Shown piece after piece: positions 37,714-47,207 of a stretch of 64,000 nt of DNA; within the stretch, counting starts at the first letter, position 1; each line of letters opens with the position of its first letter. The notes beneath the pieces were generated by a model. That model was not told the DNA's origin. It made no database searches and saw nothing but the letters and a program-made list of their open reading frames with translations. The stretch is from Arthrobacter sp. AL12. Lineage in GTDB: Bacteria; Actinomycetota; Actinomycetes; Actinomycetales; Micrococcaceae. Position numbers and translations under genes: made by a program. The DNA lies in assembly GCF_029960645.1 (NCBI RefSeq), contig NZ_JASBQY010000012.1, positions 49,327-113,326 of the forward strand, written 5' to 3'.

Positions 37714-39180
37714 GTGACTGGTTTCGAAACGGCCGACAACAACGGGCAGACACCGGCGGGGCTCGCGCTGGAGGACTACCTGCGCATCGCCCGGGCCCGC
37801 TGGAAGGGCATCCTTGCCTTCACCCTCGCCCTGACCGTGCTCGCCTTCTGCTGGACCCTTCTGCAGCCGAAGATCTACTCTGCACAGTCCACAGGGATCG
37901 TGGTGGCCGGCGGCTCGGACAACCTCAGCCTGTCGCTCATGAGCGAGAATTTGGCCCAGACCAAGGCCGCCAAGTACGAGTCCGTGGCCAAGTCCCGGCT
38001 TGTGGCCGAGCGCGTCGTCACTTCGCTTGGCCTCACGACATCACCGGACGCCCTGCTTGGATCGGTCACTGTGGCCGTGCCGAAGGAAAGCGCCCAGCTC
38101 GCTGTCAACGCAACGTCCACGGACCCCGCAATGGCCCAGCGCGTCGCGGACGCCTGGGTCAAGGGCCTCGCCGAGCAAGTTCGGGAATTGGAAAGCATCC
38201 AAGCGGTGGAAGGCTCAGGCGTCGTCCCTGTTCCGGTCATTCGGGTGGTGCCGTTGGGTCAAGCCGTCCTGCCGACCGCTCCGACCTCTCCCAACGTGAA
38301 GTTGTCGCTGGGCATCGGGGCTCTGGCCGGATTGGTGCTCGGACTCGCCTACGCCTCCATTCGCCACCGCCTGGACCGCCGGCTCCGCAGTGCCACCGCG
38401 ATCGAACGCCGCTTCGGGGTGCCCGTGCTGGGGACGCTCCCGGTGGACCACCGCCTGGACGGGAAGAGTAAAGTTCTGGACGACGGGTTCAGCCCTATCG
38501 CGGCAGGTGAAGGCTCGCATGCCATCACTGAGGCGCTGCGGGAGCTGCGGACTAATCTTCAGTACGTTGACGTCGATAATCCCCCGCGGATCATTGTGGT
38601 GACGAGTTCCGTCCCGGCGGAGGGCAAGTCGACGGTGACGGCCAACCTGGCCGTCACCATGGCCGCCGCCGGCGAGAACGTTGTGGTCGTCGATGGCGAT
38701 CTGCGCCGCCCCACCCTGGTCGATGTCTTCAACCTGGTCCCCGGCGTCGGTGTCACGGACGTCCTGAGTGGCCACGCCGAACTGGAGGACGTGCTGCAGG
38801 AATGGAGCGCCATGCCAAACCTGCGGGTGCTCGGATCCGGCCGGATCCCGCCGAACCCCAGCGAGCTCTTGGGATCGCAAGCCATGAAGACGCTGCTCAA
38901 AACCCTCGCCCAGGACGCCATCGTGCTGGTCGACGCCCCGCCCCTGCTCCCCGTCACGGACGCCGCCGTCCTCACGCGCATTGCCGACGGAGCAATTGTG
39001 GTCATCAGGGCCGGCAAGACCACCGATGAGGAGCTGGGCAAGTCCCTCGGCAACCTCAACCGGGTGAACGGCAACGTCCTCGGCACCATCCTCAACCGTG
39101 TGCCCACTACCGGCGCCGGCGCATACCGGTACTACACCGAGTACCAGTCCCACGAGCCGGAGCCGCAGCCCGTGCGGTAG
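37714..39180 (+). CDS. Polysaccharide chain-length determinant / BY-type tyrosine kinase
   Basis: A 488-aa membrane protein controlling exopolysaccharide polymerisation and export. A Wzz-type domain with two membrane helices (about residues 30-50 and 190-215) flanks an extracytoplasmic segment. The cytoplasmic kinase has Walker A VPAEGKSTVTANLAV (about 302-316), Walker A' VVVVDGDLRRP (about 327) and VLVDAPPLLPVTDAA. It ends in a tyrosine cluster (YRYYTEY) for autophosphorylation. GTG 37714 follows GGAGAGGA. The Wzb-like phosphatase at 34883 is the expected counter-enzyme. Complete. Confidence 0.93.
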   Translation: MTGFETADNNGQTPAGLALEDYLRIARARWKGILAFTLALTVLAFCWTLLQPKIYSAQSTGIVVAGGSDNLSLSLMSENLAQTKAAKYESVAKSRLVAERVVTSLGLTTSPDALLGSVTVAVPKESAQLAVNATSTDPAMAQRVADAWVKGLAEQVRELESIQAVEGSGVVPVPVIRVVPLGQAVLPTAPTSPNVKLSLGIGALAGLVLGLAYASIRHRLDRRLRSATAIERRFGVPVLGTLPVDHRLDGKSKVLDDGFSPIAAGEGSHAITEALRELRTNLQYVDVDNPPRIIVVTSSVPAEGKSTVTANLAVTMAAAGENVVVVDGDLRRPTLVDVFNLVPGVGVTDVLSGHAELEDVLQEWSAMPNLRVLGSGRIPPNPSELLGSQAMKTLLKTLAQDAIVLVDAPPLLPVTDAAVLTRIADGAIVVIRAGKTTDEELGKSLGNLNRVNGNVLGTILNRVPTTGAGAYRYYTEYQSHEPEPQPVR

Positions 39181-39190
39181 CAATGAAAGT

Positions 39191-39224
39191 ATCCCCTTGG
39201 AGCAACAGCTCCAAGGGGATTTTC
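39191..39224. terminator. Bidirectional rho-independent terminator
   Basis: A 13-bp perfect stem (ATCCCCTTGGAGC/GCTCCAAGGGGAT) with an AACA loop, A-rich on the left and TTTTC on the right. It lies between the convergent BY-kinase and signal-peptidase genes and can serve both. Confidence 0.92.
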
Positions 39225-39238
39225 ATTTGCCCGAAAAG

Positions 39239-39952
39239 TTAGCCCACTCCGCCAGCGCGGTTCAGCGGCCAGAATCTGCCCGCCACTTGGCCGACGACGG
39301 CCGAGGACGGAATCGTCCTGATGCATTCGACCGGTTCAACCGAGGGCGTCCGGCAGGCGATGGCGGAATCCACCGAGTTGGAACGGTGGTCACCCAGCGC
39401 CACCAGTTCGCCCTCGGGAACGGTAAACGGGGGGAAGCACCTGGGTGACCGGACGGGGGTCTGGCAGTCGAGGCTGCCCGCCTCAAACGGCAGGTCCTCG
39501 TAAATGTAGGGCTCGTCAAGCGGCTGGCCGTCGATGCGCAGTTTGCCGTCATCGCCGCAGCAGCTGATGGTCTGGCCGCCGGTCGCAATTACCCGCTTCA
39601 CCAGGAATTGTTCGTTCGAGGGTCCGATCCCGGTCACGTCACCAAAGGAACGGACAAGCCCCGCGACCCCGCCGCTGCGGGCCACCGCAGATTCGGCCCG
39701 CCAGCTGTCCGGCCGCGTGAACACCACGATGTCTCCGGTGCCCGGCCCTGAACCAAAATAGGCAAGCCGGTTGACCAGGATTCTGTCGCCGCCGTCCGCG
39801 GAACCCTGCAGCGTCGGCTCCATCGATCCGGACGGGATCCGGTAGGCCTTCACCAGGAACCCCTGCACGAGGGAGACGGCCACCAGGGCGATCAGCATGT
39901 TGCGGAGCACGGAGGCCCAGAGGGGGAGCTTCTTGCCGGCGCTGATCTTCAC
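39239..39952 (-). CDS. lepB: Signal peptidase I
   Basis: Membrane protease that removes Sec signal peptides. The 237-aa chain has one N-terminal helix (LRNMLIALVAVSLVQGFLV) and the catalytic Ser43 in RIPSGSMEPTL. Lys119 lies in FLVKRVIATGG and the conserved box E is GDHRSNSVDS. Extra cysteines sit in the CCGDDG and DCQTP loops. It is of P-type, not the SipW (Ser-His) type, so it would not obviously be the partner of the SipW-type signal protein at 10945. ATG 39952 gives the family start. Complete. Confidence 0.95.
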   Translation of the reverse strand: MKISAGKKLPLWASVLRNMLIALVAVSLVQGFLVKAYRIPSGSMEPTLQGSADGGDRILVNRLAYFGSGPGTGDIVVFTRPDSWRAESAVARSGGVAGLVRSFGDVTGIGPSNEQFLVKRVIATGGQTISCCGDDGKLRIDGQPLDEPYIYEDLPFEAGSLDCQTPVRSPRCFPPFTVPEGELVALGDHRSNSVDSAIACRTPSVEPVECIRTIPSSAVVGQVAGRFWPLNRAGGVG

Positions 39953-40037
39953 GAGTTCAAGCTATCACCGGCGATCCGCGCCCGAGTGCCGCAAACAGCC
40001 CCGGTGCTTGACGCATCTCCCGCCTTCCGCATATCCT

Positions 40038-40055
40038 GAACGAACGGTCGGTAAT
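40038..40055. promoter_or_regulatory. Candidate PaaR-type TetR operator before paaA
   Basis: ACGAACGGTCGGTAA overlaps an AT-rich TAATTATT element about 30 bp ahead of paaA. It resembles the ACCGACCG-type half sites bound by PaaR TetR regulators in actinobacteria. AGGAG at 40074-40078 is the paaA ribosome-binding site. Confidence 0.45.
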
Positions 40056-40083
40056 TATTTATCGGAAATGCATAGGAGCAACC

Positions 40084-41115
40084 ATGGCATCGCAGACCCT
40101 GCAGTCAGTGCCCGGAGAGCCAACAGCGGCACGGCACGAACAGAGCCTTGAAGATGTGGCCCGGCGTGAGGCCGAAGGCCAGGCATACTTCGACAAAGTC
40201 ATGGCGGAAGATTCGCGGATCGAACCCCGCGACTGGATGCCTCCGGCATACCGCAAGACCCTGCTGCGCCAGATCTCCCAGCACGCGCACTCGGAGATCA
40301 TCGGCATGCAGCCGGAAGCCAACTGGATCTCCCGCGCCCCCAGCCTCAAGCGCAAGGCCATCCTGATGGCCAAGGTCCAGGACGAGGCCGGCCACGGGCT
40401 GTACCTGTACTCCGCCGCCGAGACCCTCGGCCAGCCGCGCGATCAGATGATGCAGGACCTGATGGACGGCAAGGCCAAATATTCCTCCATCTTCAACTAC
40501 CCCGCCCGCACCTGGGCTGACATGGGTGCCATCGGCTGGATGGTCGACGGCGCCGCGATCGCCAACCAGGTGCCGCTCTGCCGCGCCTCCTTCGGCCCCT
40601 ACGGCCGCGCCATGGTCCGGGTCTGCAAGGAAGAATCCTTCCACCAGCGCCAGGGCTTCGAGATCCTGCTCGAACTCTCCCACGGCACCCCCGAGCAGAA
40701 GCAGATGGCCCAGGAGGCCGTGAACCGCTGGTACGCCCCGGCCCTGATGATGTTCGGCCCGCCGGATGACGACTCGCCCAACTCCAAGCAGTCCATGGCC
40801 TGGAACATCAAGCGCTTCAGCAACGACGAACTGCGCAACCGCTTCGTCGGGATGATGATGGAGCAGGTCAAGGTCCTGGAGCTCACCCTCCCGGACAAGG
40901 ACATCCGCTTCAACGAAGACACCAAGAAATGGGAGCACGGCCCGCTGGACTGGGATGAATTCCACGAAGTCCTCGCCGGCCGCGGCCCCTGCAACGCCCA
41001 GCGCCTGGAACGGCGCCGCGAAGCCCACAACGACGGCACCTGGGTCCGCGAAGCCGCCGCCGCCTACGCGGACAAACAGAGCCGCAAGCAAGCAGAGAAG
41101 GAATCCGCAGCATGA
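40084..41115 (+). CDS. paaA: 1,2-phenylacetyl-CoA epoxidase catalytic subunit PaaA
   Basis: Diiron oxygenase subunit that, with PaaB, C and E, epoxidises the ring of phenylacetyl-CoA using O2 and NADPH. The 343-aa chain shows the ferritin-like helices with ligands in [20 protein letters not shown] and [19 protein letters not shown], plus [22 protein letters not shown] split over the substrate channel. ATG 40084 has AGGAG 5 nt upstream. It overlaps paaB by 4 bp (ATGA) and begins an operon of six genes. Complete. Confidence 0.97.
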   Translation: MASQTLQSVPGEPTAARHEQSLEDVARREAEGQAYFDKVMAEDSRIEPRDWMPPAYRKTLLRQISQHAHSEIIGMQPEANWISRAPSLKRKAILMAKVQDEAGHGLYLYSAAETLGQPRDQMMQDLMDGKAKYSSIFNYPARTWADMGAIGWMVDGAAIANQVPLCRASFGPYGRAMVRVCKEESFHQRQGFEILLELSHGTPEQKQMAQEAVNRWYAPALMMFGPPDDDSPNSKQSMAWNIKRFSNDELRNRFVGMMMEQVKVLELTLPDKDIRFNEDTKKWEHGPLDWDEFHEVLAGRGPCNAQRLERRREAHNDGTWVREAAAAYADKQSRKQAEKESAA

Positions 41116-41417
41116 CCACCCCCGAACCGCACGCAGGCAACGTCTGGCCCATCTGGGAAGTCTTCGTCCGCTCCAGCCGCGGCCTCTCCCACGTCCACGC
41201 CGGCTCCCTGCACGCGCCGGACGCCGCCATGGCCCTGCGCAATGCCCGCGACCTTTACACGCGCCGCAACGAAGGCGTGTCCATCTGGGTCGTCCCGGCG
41301 GACGCCATAGCTTCCAGCGATCCGGACGCCAAGGGCTCGTTCTTCGAGTCGCCCCAGGGCAAGGACTACCGGCACGCAACGTACTACACCAAGAGCGAGG
41401 GCGTGAAGCACCTGTGA
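41112..41417 (+). CDS. paaB: 1,2-phenylacetyl-CoA epoxidase subunit PaaB
   Basis: A small 101-aa structural subunit that bridges PaaAC dimers in the epoxidase complex. [20 protein letters not shown] and [20 protein letters not shown] are diagnostic, with [13 protein letters not shown] following. Start ATG overlaps the paaA stop, and its own stop overlaps the paaC GTG. Complete. Confidence 0.96.
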   Translation: MTTPEPHAGNVWPIWEVFVRSSRGLSHVHAGSLHAPDAAMALRNARDLYTRRNEGVSIWVVPADAIASSDPDAKGSFFESPQGKDYRHATYYTKSEGVKHL

Positions 41418-42358
41418 GCACCTCACCTGAAACTGCGGCCGCTGCGGCCCCCGCCGAAACAGAAGAATCCGGCGGCCACGGCGACATCTCCGTCGGCGTC
41501 AAGGGCTCCGGCAACAGCGGCGAGGCCACGGCCAGCGCCACCCGCATCACCCCCGGCAACGCCCTCCGGCCCGAGGACATCGCCCTGGCCGTGTCCCGCG
41601 GCACCGCCAAGCCAAGCGCGGACGCCGCCGAGTTCGCCCTGCGCCTGGGCGATGACGCCCTCGTGCTCGCCCAGCGCCTGGGCCACTGGATCTCCCGCGC
41701 CCCGGAGCTCGAGGAGGACATTGCCTTGGGCAACATCGCCCTGGACCAGCTGGGCCACGCCCGGTCCTTCCTCAGCTACGCCGGCGGACTCGACGGCCGG
41801 AGCGAGGATGACCTCGCGTACTTCCGCCGCGAGCCCGAGTTCCGTTCCGTGGAGATCTTCGAACTCCCGAACGGCGACTTTGCCGTCACCATCGCCCGGC
41901 AGTTCGTCGTCAGCTACTACCAGTTCGAGCTGTACCGCCGGCTGACGCAGTCCACCGACGCCACCCTGGCCGGCATCGCCGCCAAGGCCGTCAAGGAAGT
42001 GGACTATCACCGGGACCACAGCGCCCAGTGGGTGCTGCGCCTGGCCCAGGGCACGGACGAGTCCCGCGCGAAGATGATTCACGCATTCAAGGTCATCTGG
42101 CCCTACGTCGACGAGCTGTTCCGCGACGACGAACTCACCGCCCGCCTCAGCGCGGCCGGCGCCGCCGTCGAGCCCTCCAGCCTGCGCGCCGACTTCGACC
42201 GCCTCGCCGGCGAGGTCCTCGCCGCCGCTGAACTGGAGATTCCCAAGGTCCAGCCCGCCCCCGGCGGCGGACGCCGCGGACTGCACTCCGAACACCTCGG
42301 CTACCTCCTCGCCGAAATGCAGGTGCTCGCCCGCGAGTACCCCGGAGCCAGCTGGTAA
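41414..42358 (+). CDS. paaC: 1,2-phenylacetyl-CoA epoxidase subunit PaaC
   Basis: A 314-aa ferritin-like structural partner of PaaA. LRLGDDALVLAQRLGHWISR, APELEEDIALGNIALDQLGH, ARSFLSYAG and AVKEVDYHRDHSAQWVLRLA are family blocks. An Ala/Gly-rich N-terminal extension of about 55 residues precedes them, longer than in proteobacterial PaaC and common in Arthrobacter-type sequences. GTG 41414 overlaps the paaB stop (GTGA). Stop is 5 bp before paaD. Confidence 0.95.
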   Translation: MSTSPETAAAAAPAETEESGGHGDISVGVKGSGNSGEATASATRITPGNALRPEDIALAVSRGTAKPSADAAEFALRLGDDALVLAQRLGHWISRAPELEEDIALGNIALDQLGHARSFLSYAGGLDGRSEDDLAYFRREPEFRSVEIFELPNGDFAVTIARQFVVSYYQFELYRRLTQSTDATLAGIAAKAVKEVDYHRDHSAQWVLRLAQGTDESRAKMIHAFKVIWPYVDELFRDDELTARLSAAGAAVEPSSLRADFDRLAGEVLAAAELEIPKVQPAPGGGRRGLHSEHLGYLLAEMQVLAREYPGASW

Positions 42359-42363
42359 GCACC

Positions 42364-42921
42364 ATGGACATGTACGTCAGCCACCCCACCGCGGCCACCA
42401 GCCGCGAAGACACAAGGACCCCCGAGCAGAAGGCCTGGGAGCTCGCTGCCACCGTCTGCGACCCGGAAATCCCGGTCCTCACCATCGAGGACCTGGGGAT
42501 CCTGCGCAACGTCCAGCTTTACGACGACGGCGGCATGGTCCCCGCAGTGCAGGTCACCATCACGCCGACGTACTCTGGCTGCCCGGCCATGGACGCCATC
42601 CGCGATGACCTCACGGCGGCCTTCCACCACGAGGGCTACCCCAGCGTCAACGTGGAAATGGTTCTCTCCCCGGCGTGGACCACCGACTGGATGAGCGAGG
42701 CCGCCAAGGCCAAGCTGCAGGAGTACGGCATCGCGCCGCCCTCCGGCCACTCGGCGGCCGTGCGCCACGCCGGGCCGGTCCGCCTGTCCCTTGCCGTCAA
42801 GTGCCCGCAGTGTTCATCGCTGAACACCAAGGAACTCACCCGCTTCGGTTCCACCTCCTGCAAGGCGCTGTACGTCTGCCAGGACTGCAAGGAACCGTTC
42901 GACTACTTCAAAGTTTTGTAA
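42364..42921 (+). CDS. paaD: Phenylacetyl-CoA epoxidase assembly protein PaaD
   Basis: A 185-aa MIP18/DUF59-family protein thought to help insert or mature metal centres of the epoxidase. The DUF59 core is VCDPEIPVLTIEDLGILRNV and TPTYSGCPAMDAI. The C-terminus carries a zinc-ribbon-like set CPQCSS and CQDCKEPFDYFK. ATG 42364 lies directly after paaC. Complete. Confidence 0.94.
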   Translation: MDMYVSHPTAATSREDTRTPEQKAWELAATVCDPEIPVLTIEDLGILRNVQLYDDGGMVPAVQVTITPTYSGCPAMDAIRDDLTAAFHHEGYPSVNVEMVLSPAWTTDWMSEAAKAKLQEYGIAPPSGHSAAVRHAGPVRLSLAVKCPQCSSLNTKELTRFGSTSCKALYVCQDCKEPFDYFKVL

Positions 42922-42936
42922 GGAACAGGTGCACCC

Positions 42937-44169
42937 ATGACTGTTGTCCGCCAGACCGCCGCTGAAACGGCTGCAGCCACCGGCCGCCGCCGCGCGTCCT
43001 TCCACCCGCTGACCGTGGACGAGGTCCGCCGGCTCACCGACGACGCGATCGAGGTGACCTTCGGCGTTCCCGCCGAACTCGCCGGGCAGTTCGATTACCT
43101 TCCGGGCCAGTACGTCGCGCTGCGCACCACCCTGCCGGATGAGAACGGCGAGCCGAAGGAAATCCGGCGCAGCTACTCGATCTGCGCCGAACCGCGGAGC
43201 TTCGCGGACGGCAGCAGCGAGATCCGGGTCGCGATCAAGCAGGACCTGGGCGGGCTGTTCTCCACCTGGGCCAACGCCGAGCTCAAGGCCGGCGACGTCA
43301 TGGACGTCATGAGCCCCATGGGCGCGTTCGTGTCCAAGCACGGCCGCGACGGCAAAGAGCAAAACCTGATGAACTCGATGAACCACCCGGAGGCCATGGC
43401 CAGCGAACTCGCGGGGGAGCCCGGCTCCTTCGTCGCGATCGCCGCCGGCTCCGGCATCACCCCGGTGATCGCGATTGCCCGCACCCTGCTCGCGGCGCAC
43501 CCGGAAACCCGCTTCGACCTGGTCTACGCCAACAAGGCCGCCATGGACGTGATGTTCCTCGAGGAACTCGCCGACCTGAAGGACAAGTACCCGGCCCGGC
43601 TTGCCCTGCACCACGTGCTCTCCCGCGAGCAGCGGATCGCCCCGCTGCTCAGCGGCCGGATCGACGCGGAGAAGCTGCAGGCCCTGCTGGGGACCGCCAT
43701 CCACGCCGACGACGTCGACGAGTGGTTCCTGTGCGGCCCGTTCGAACTCGTCCAGCTCTGCCGGGACACCCTGGCCGAGCGCGGAGTCAACCCGGACCAC
43801 GTCCGCTTCGAACTGTTCACCACCGGCAAGCCGGACCGCCCCGAGGGCAACGCCGGGCGCCCGGTGATGGTGGACGAGTCCCAGGCCACGTACAAGATCA
43901 CCTTCAAGCTGGACGGCCTCCAGGGCGAGGTGGCCAGCCCCACGCACGCCCGCGAATCGATCCTCAACGCGGCCCTCCGGGTCCGCCCGGACGTGCCGTT
44001 CGCGTGCGCCGGCGGCGTCTGCGGCACCTGCCGCGCCAAGGTGGTCACCGGTGCCGTCACCATGGACGAGAACTACGCGCTGGAACAGGACGAACTGGAC
44101 AAGGGCTACGTGCTCACCTGCCAGTCCCACCCCACCACGCCTGAAGTCACCGTCGACTTCGACGTCTAA
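42937..44169 (+). CDS. paaE: Phenylacetyl-CoA epoxidase reductase subunit PaaE
   Basis: Electron-transfer subunit, 410 aa. The N-terminal FAD domain has RRSYSICAEP, the NAD(P) domain has AIAAGSGITPVIAIARTLL, and the C-terminal plant-type ferredoxin has CAGGVCGTCRAKVV with a last Cys in LTCQSHP for [2Fe-2S]. It passes electrons from NADPH to the PaaA diiron site. ATG 42937 follows AGGAACAGG. Complete; follows paaD by 15 bp. Confidence 0.96.
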   Translation: MTVVRQTAAETAAATGRRRASFHPLTVDEVRRLTDDAIEVTFGVPAELAGQFDYLPGQYVALRTTLPDENGEPKEIRRSYSICAEPRSFADGSSEIRVAIKQDLGGLFSTWANAELKAGDVMDVMSPMGAFVSKHGRDGKEQNLMNSMNHPEAMASELAGEPGSFVAIAAGSGITPVIAIARTLLAAHPETRFDLVYANKAAMDVMFLEELADLKDKYPARLALHHVLSREQRIAPLLSGRIDAEKLQALLGTAIHADDVDEWFLCGPFELVQLCRDTLAERGVNPDHVRFELFTTGKPDRPEGNAGRPVMVDESQATYKITFKLDGLQGEVASPTHARESILNAALRVRPDVPFACAGGVCGTCRAKVVTGAVTMDENYALEQDELDKGYVLTCQSHPTTPEVTVDFDV

Positions 44170-44208
44170 ACCGTCCACCGCCCGGTACCCACTCCAACGA
44201 GGAGCCCC

Positions 44209-44988
44209 ATGATTTCCCTCTCCATCGCCGGCGGCGTCGCTGAGATCGTCCTCGACGCCCCCTACAAGCTCAACTCCCTCGACGAGCAGGCCCTCCGGGA
44301 TCTGTCGAAGGCGTACGACGACGCCGCTGCCGCCGTCTCCCGCGGCGAGGTGCGGGCGCTGCTGCTCCGGGGGGAGGGCCGCGCGTTCTGCGCGGGACGG
44401 GACATCGCCGGCGTCACGCCGGAAACGGACGATGTCCAGGGGTACCTGGGCGGGCTCCTGCAGCCGCTGCTGAAGAAGATGACGGCTTTCCCTGCCCCCA
44501 CGTTCGCGGCGGCCCAGGGGGCCTGCCTCGGCGTAGGGCTGGGGCTGCTGCTGGCCACGGACGTGGTGTACGTGGCGGAGAACGCCAAGTTCGGCTCCCC
44601 CTTCGCTAACCTGGGAGCCACCCTCGATTCCGGCGGCCACTGGTACTTCACCGAGCGCCTCGGCATGCACCGGACCCTGGACCTGATCTACACCGCCGAG
44701 CTCATGAGCGGCGCGGAGGCCGTGGCGCAGGGAATGTTCAGCCGGGCCATGCCCGCCGCTGAACTGCTGGAGACCACCCGCGCCATCGTGGCCAAGGCGG
44801 CCACCGGCGCCACCGGCGCGTTCAACGCCAGCAAGGAACTCGTGGCGCACATCCGGGACCAGCGGCTGGGCCTCTGGGAGTCCATGGAAGAGGAGAACGC
44901 CGAGCAGGCCCGCCTCTGCAAGACCGAGGATTACGCGGAGGGGTTTCTGGCGTTCCAGCAAAAGCGCCGGCCTATTTTCAAGGGTTAG
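44209..44988 (+). CDS. Enoyl-CoA hydratase/isomerase family protein (PaaF/PaaG type)
   Basis: A 259-aa crotonase-fold enzyme. Oxyanion segments LLLRGEGRAFCAGRDIAG and FAAAQGACLGVGLGLLLA are present. NLGATLDSGGHWYFTERLG carries an acidic residue placed as in PaaG, the epoxyphenylacetyl-CoA isomerase, so ring-expanding isomerisation of the PaaABCE product is the likely reaction. It follows paaE by 39 bp with GAGGAG before the ATG. PaaF-type hydratase remains possible. Confidence 0.85.
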   Translation: MISLSIAGGVAEIVLDAPYKLNSLDEQALRDLSKAYDDAAAAVSRGEVRALLLRGEGRAFCAGRDIAGVTPETDDVQGYLGGLLQPLLKKMTAFPAPTFAAAQGACLGVGLGLLLATDVVYVAENAKFGSPFANLGATLDSGGHWYFTERLGMHRTLDLIYTAELMSGAEAVAQGMFSRAMPAAELLETTRAIVAKAATGATGAFNASKELVAHIRDQRLGLWESMEEENAEQARLCKTEDYAEGFLAFQQKRRPIFKG

Positions 44989-45010
44989 CCGCTAGAATCC
45001 CCTCACGACT

Positions 45011-45862
45011 TTGGGGAAAACCATCAAAAAGGCCGTCATTCCTGCTGCCGGACTGGGAACACGGTTCCTGCCCGCCACCAAGGCAATGCCGAAGGAAATG
45101 CTGCCGGTGGTGGAGCAGCCGGCCATCGAGTACGTGGTGGAGGAGGCCGTCAAGGCAGGCCTGACCGACCTGCTGATGATCACGGGCCGCCAGAAGCGTG
45201 CCCTGGAGGACCACTTCGACCGCGCACCGAATCTGGAGCGCACCCTTGAGGACAAAGGCGACGTGGACCGCCTCGAAGCCGTCCAGCACGCTTCCTCCCT
45301 GGGGCCTCTCCACTACGTGCGCCAGGGGGACCCGAAGTGACTGGGCCATGCTGTCCTGTGCGCCCGCCAGCACGTTGGCAACGAGCCCTTCGCCGTACTG
45401 CTGGGCGATGACCTGATCGACGAGCGCGACGAGCTCCTCAGCACCATGATCGAGGTGCAGGCCCGGACGGGCGGCTCCGTCATCGCCCTGATCGAGGTGG
45501 ATCCTGCCGAGATCAGCGCCTACGGCTGCGCCGATGTTTCAGCCGTCGACTGCGAGGGCCACGTGCGCGTCAACCGGCTCGTGGAAAAACCGTCGATCGC
45601 CGACGCCCCCTCGAACCTGGCCGTCATCGGACGGTACGTACTCAACCCCGCGGTCTTCGACGTCCTGGAGGAAACAGAGCCGGGCCGCGGCGGCGAAATC
45701 CAGCTCACCGATGCCCTGCAGACCCTCGCCACCTCTGATTGCGAGGGCGGCGGCGTGTATGGCGTGGTGTTCAAGGGCCGCCGCTATGACACGGGAGACA
45801 AGCTGAATTATTTGAAGGCTGTTATCTCCATCGCGTCGGAACGGGTGGAGTTCCCTACGTGA
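45011..45862 (+). pseudogene. galU: galU (UTP-glucose-1-phosphate uridylyltransferase), 5' part, interrupted
   Basis: The frame encodes Gal[41 protein letters not shown], then RQGDPK and a TGA at 45338-45340 in the place of the usual Gly. It continues in the same frame as LGHAVLCARQHVG, FAVLLGDDLID and RGGEIQLTDALQTLA. After ASERVEF it runs into a few insertion-derived codons and stops at 45862. The C-terminal end (FGEELKAWMKAFVR) is found 3 kb away at 48877-48921. No start better than TTG 45011 is visible. Two independent lesions make this copy inactive unless the stop is a base error and the tail is dispensable. Confidence 0.88.
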
Positions 45863-45863
45863 T

Positions 45864-47207
45864 GCTCCTATAGTTGTCAACTCATATCTTTGACAGGGTT
45901 TTGTTCGGCCAGCCAGGTCCTGTATTCGTGGGCGAGGGCGTCATCGCGGCTGAGTCCTCGTTCGATGCGGGAAAGGGTGCCCGGCCAGGTGCCGAAGTGA
46001 CCACTGGCGGTTTGGAGGGTGATTCCAAGCTGCTGTCGCGTGGGGCGTAAGTCGGTGATGACCGGCGCGGGCCGGGGGTTTGTCAGCTGGTTGTAGATTT
46101 CCCGGGAGACGTAGCGTTTGAGGCAGCGCATGATCTCTTTCTTGGTCTTGCCTTCTTCGGTTCGCCGGGCAATATAGTCCTTTGTGCGCTGGTCGCTGGC
46201 CATGCGGGAAACGACCACGTGGTGGATTGCGGCTTTGGCTGCTCTGTCGCCGCCGTGGCTGAGCCGGTGCCGGGTGGTCTTCCCTGAAGAGGCGGGGATG
46301 GGGGCGGTGCCGGTCAGAGCAGCGAACTGGGCTTCGTTGCCGATGCGTTCCGGGTTGTCTCCCATGGTGACCAGGAGTTGGCTGGCGACCTCGGTTCCGA
46401 CGCCGGGAAGGTCGCAGAGCATGGGGGCGTGGAGTGCCAGTATTTCGGCCAGCTGGTCATCGGCCTGGGTGATTTCGCGGTCCAGACTCCGATAGCGGGT
46501 TGCCAGGTTCTTCAACACCATGGCGGTGGCGTATTCCGGGTCCGTGAGGGTTCCTGCCGGGCGTGAGTGTTCCAAAGCAGGGACGAGCTGCGTGGTGCTC
46601 ATCCCGCGGTATTTGCTGCGGACCGGTTCCGGGGCCGAGACCAGAATGCCCTTGATCTGGTTGACCGCAATGGTGCGGGCTTTCATCGCCGAGACTCTGG
46701 CAGCCCGCAGTACTCTGAGGCATTCGACGGGTCCGTTTTTGCCTTTCGGGGTGGACGTTCCCCGGCCGGCCAGTACTGATTCCGCGGCCTGGTAGGCGTC
46801 GAGCGGGTCGGATTTGCCGCGCAGCCGGCGGGCCTGCCGGTTGGGCCGGTTGATTTCCTGCACCGTCAATCCCTCGTTGGCCAGAACCCGGCCCAGCTCA
46901 GCGCCGTAGCTGCCGGTTCCCTCGACCCCGACGCCGATTACTGGCCCGAATTGCGTGATGAAGTCACAGATCTTCCGGTAGCCGGATCCGACCGCGAGGA
47001 ACTCCTGGTCGGCAATGTGCTTGCCGTGCTCGCTGATAATGGCGACGTGATGGGTATCGGCGTGAGTATCGACGCCGGCGATGACTTTCAATGGATCGTT
47101 TGCCATGATGAAATTGCCTGCCTTTGCATCGCATGCGTAATTGACGGGCACGTTGGCCAGGTGGGCAGACAAGACGGCAATGGGACTGTTAGCTTCAGGC
47201 TCCTATA
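45864..47207 (-). mobile_element. IS110-family insertion sequence
   Basis: The transposase gene is flanked by a 9-bp direct repeat GCTCCTATA at 45864-45872 and 47199-47207, which brackets the element. IS110 members lack long inverted repeats and none are seen. It sits inside galU. Confidence 0.72.
45877..47106 (-). CDS. IS110-family transposase (DEDD type)
   Basis: A 409-aa transposase. The N-terminal RuvC-like domain has the first Asp in KVIAGVDTHADTHHVAI and the Glu in VIGVGVEGTGSYGAEL. The C-terminal transposase_20 domain has LPGVGTEVASQLLVTMGD, FAALTGTAPIPASSGK and the conserved Ser region. ATG 47106 is chosen because the signature begins there; an upstream in-frame ATG at 47172 adds residues with no similarity. 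Looks intact and possibly active. Confidence 0.93.
   Translation of the reverse strand: MANDPLKVIAGVDTHADTHHVAIISEHGKHIADQEFLAVGSGYRKICDFITQFGPVIGVGVEGTGSYGAELGRVLANEGLTVQEINRPNRQARRLRGKSDPLDAYQAAESVLAGRGTSTPKGKNGPVECLRVLRAARVSAMKARTIAVNQIKGILVSAPEPVRSKYRGMSTTQLVPALEHSRPAGTLTDPEYATAMVLKNLATRYRSLDREITQADDQLAEILALHAPMLCDLPGVGTEVASQLLVTMGDNPERIGNEAQFAALTGTAPIPASSGKTTRHRLSHGGDRAAKAAIHHVVVSRMASDQRTKDYIARRTEEGKTKKEIMRCLKRYVSREIYNQLTNPRPAPVITDLRPTRQQLGITLQTASGHFGTWPGTLSRIERGLSRDDALAHEYRTWLAEQNPVKDMS

Noticed and set aside
39957..40083. Possible tRNA or small RNA before paaA
   Set aside because: No cloverleaf or conserved T-loop sequence; only promoter and operator-like elements were seen.
42814..44961. 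715-codon open frame opposite paaE and the enoyl-CoA hydratase gene
   Set aside because: Antisense of two certain genes with no domain and no ribosome-binding site.
45338..45340. TGA in galU as selenocysteine or tryptophan recoding
   Set aside because: The family residue is Gly, no SECIS-like structure was seen, and TGA is used as a normal stop elsewhere in the window.
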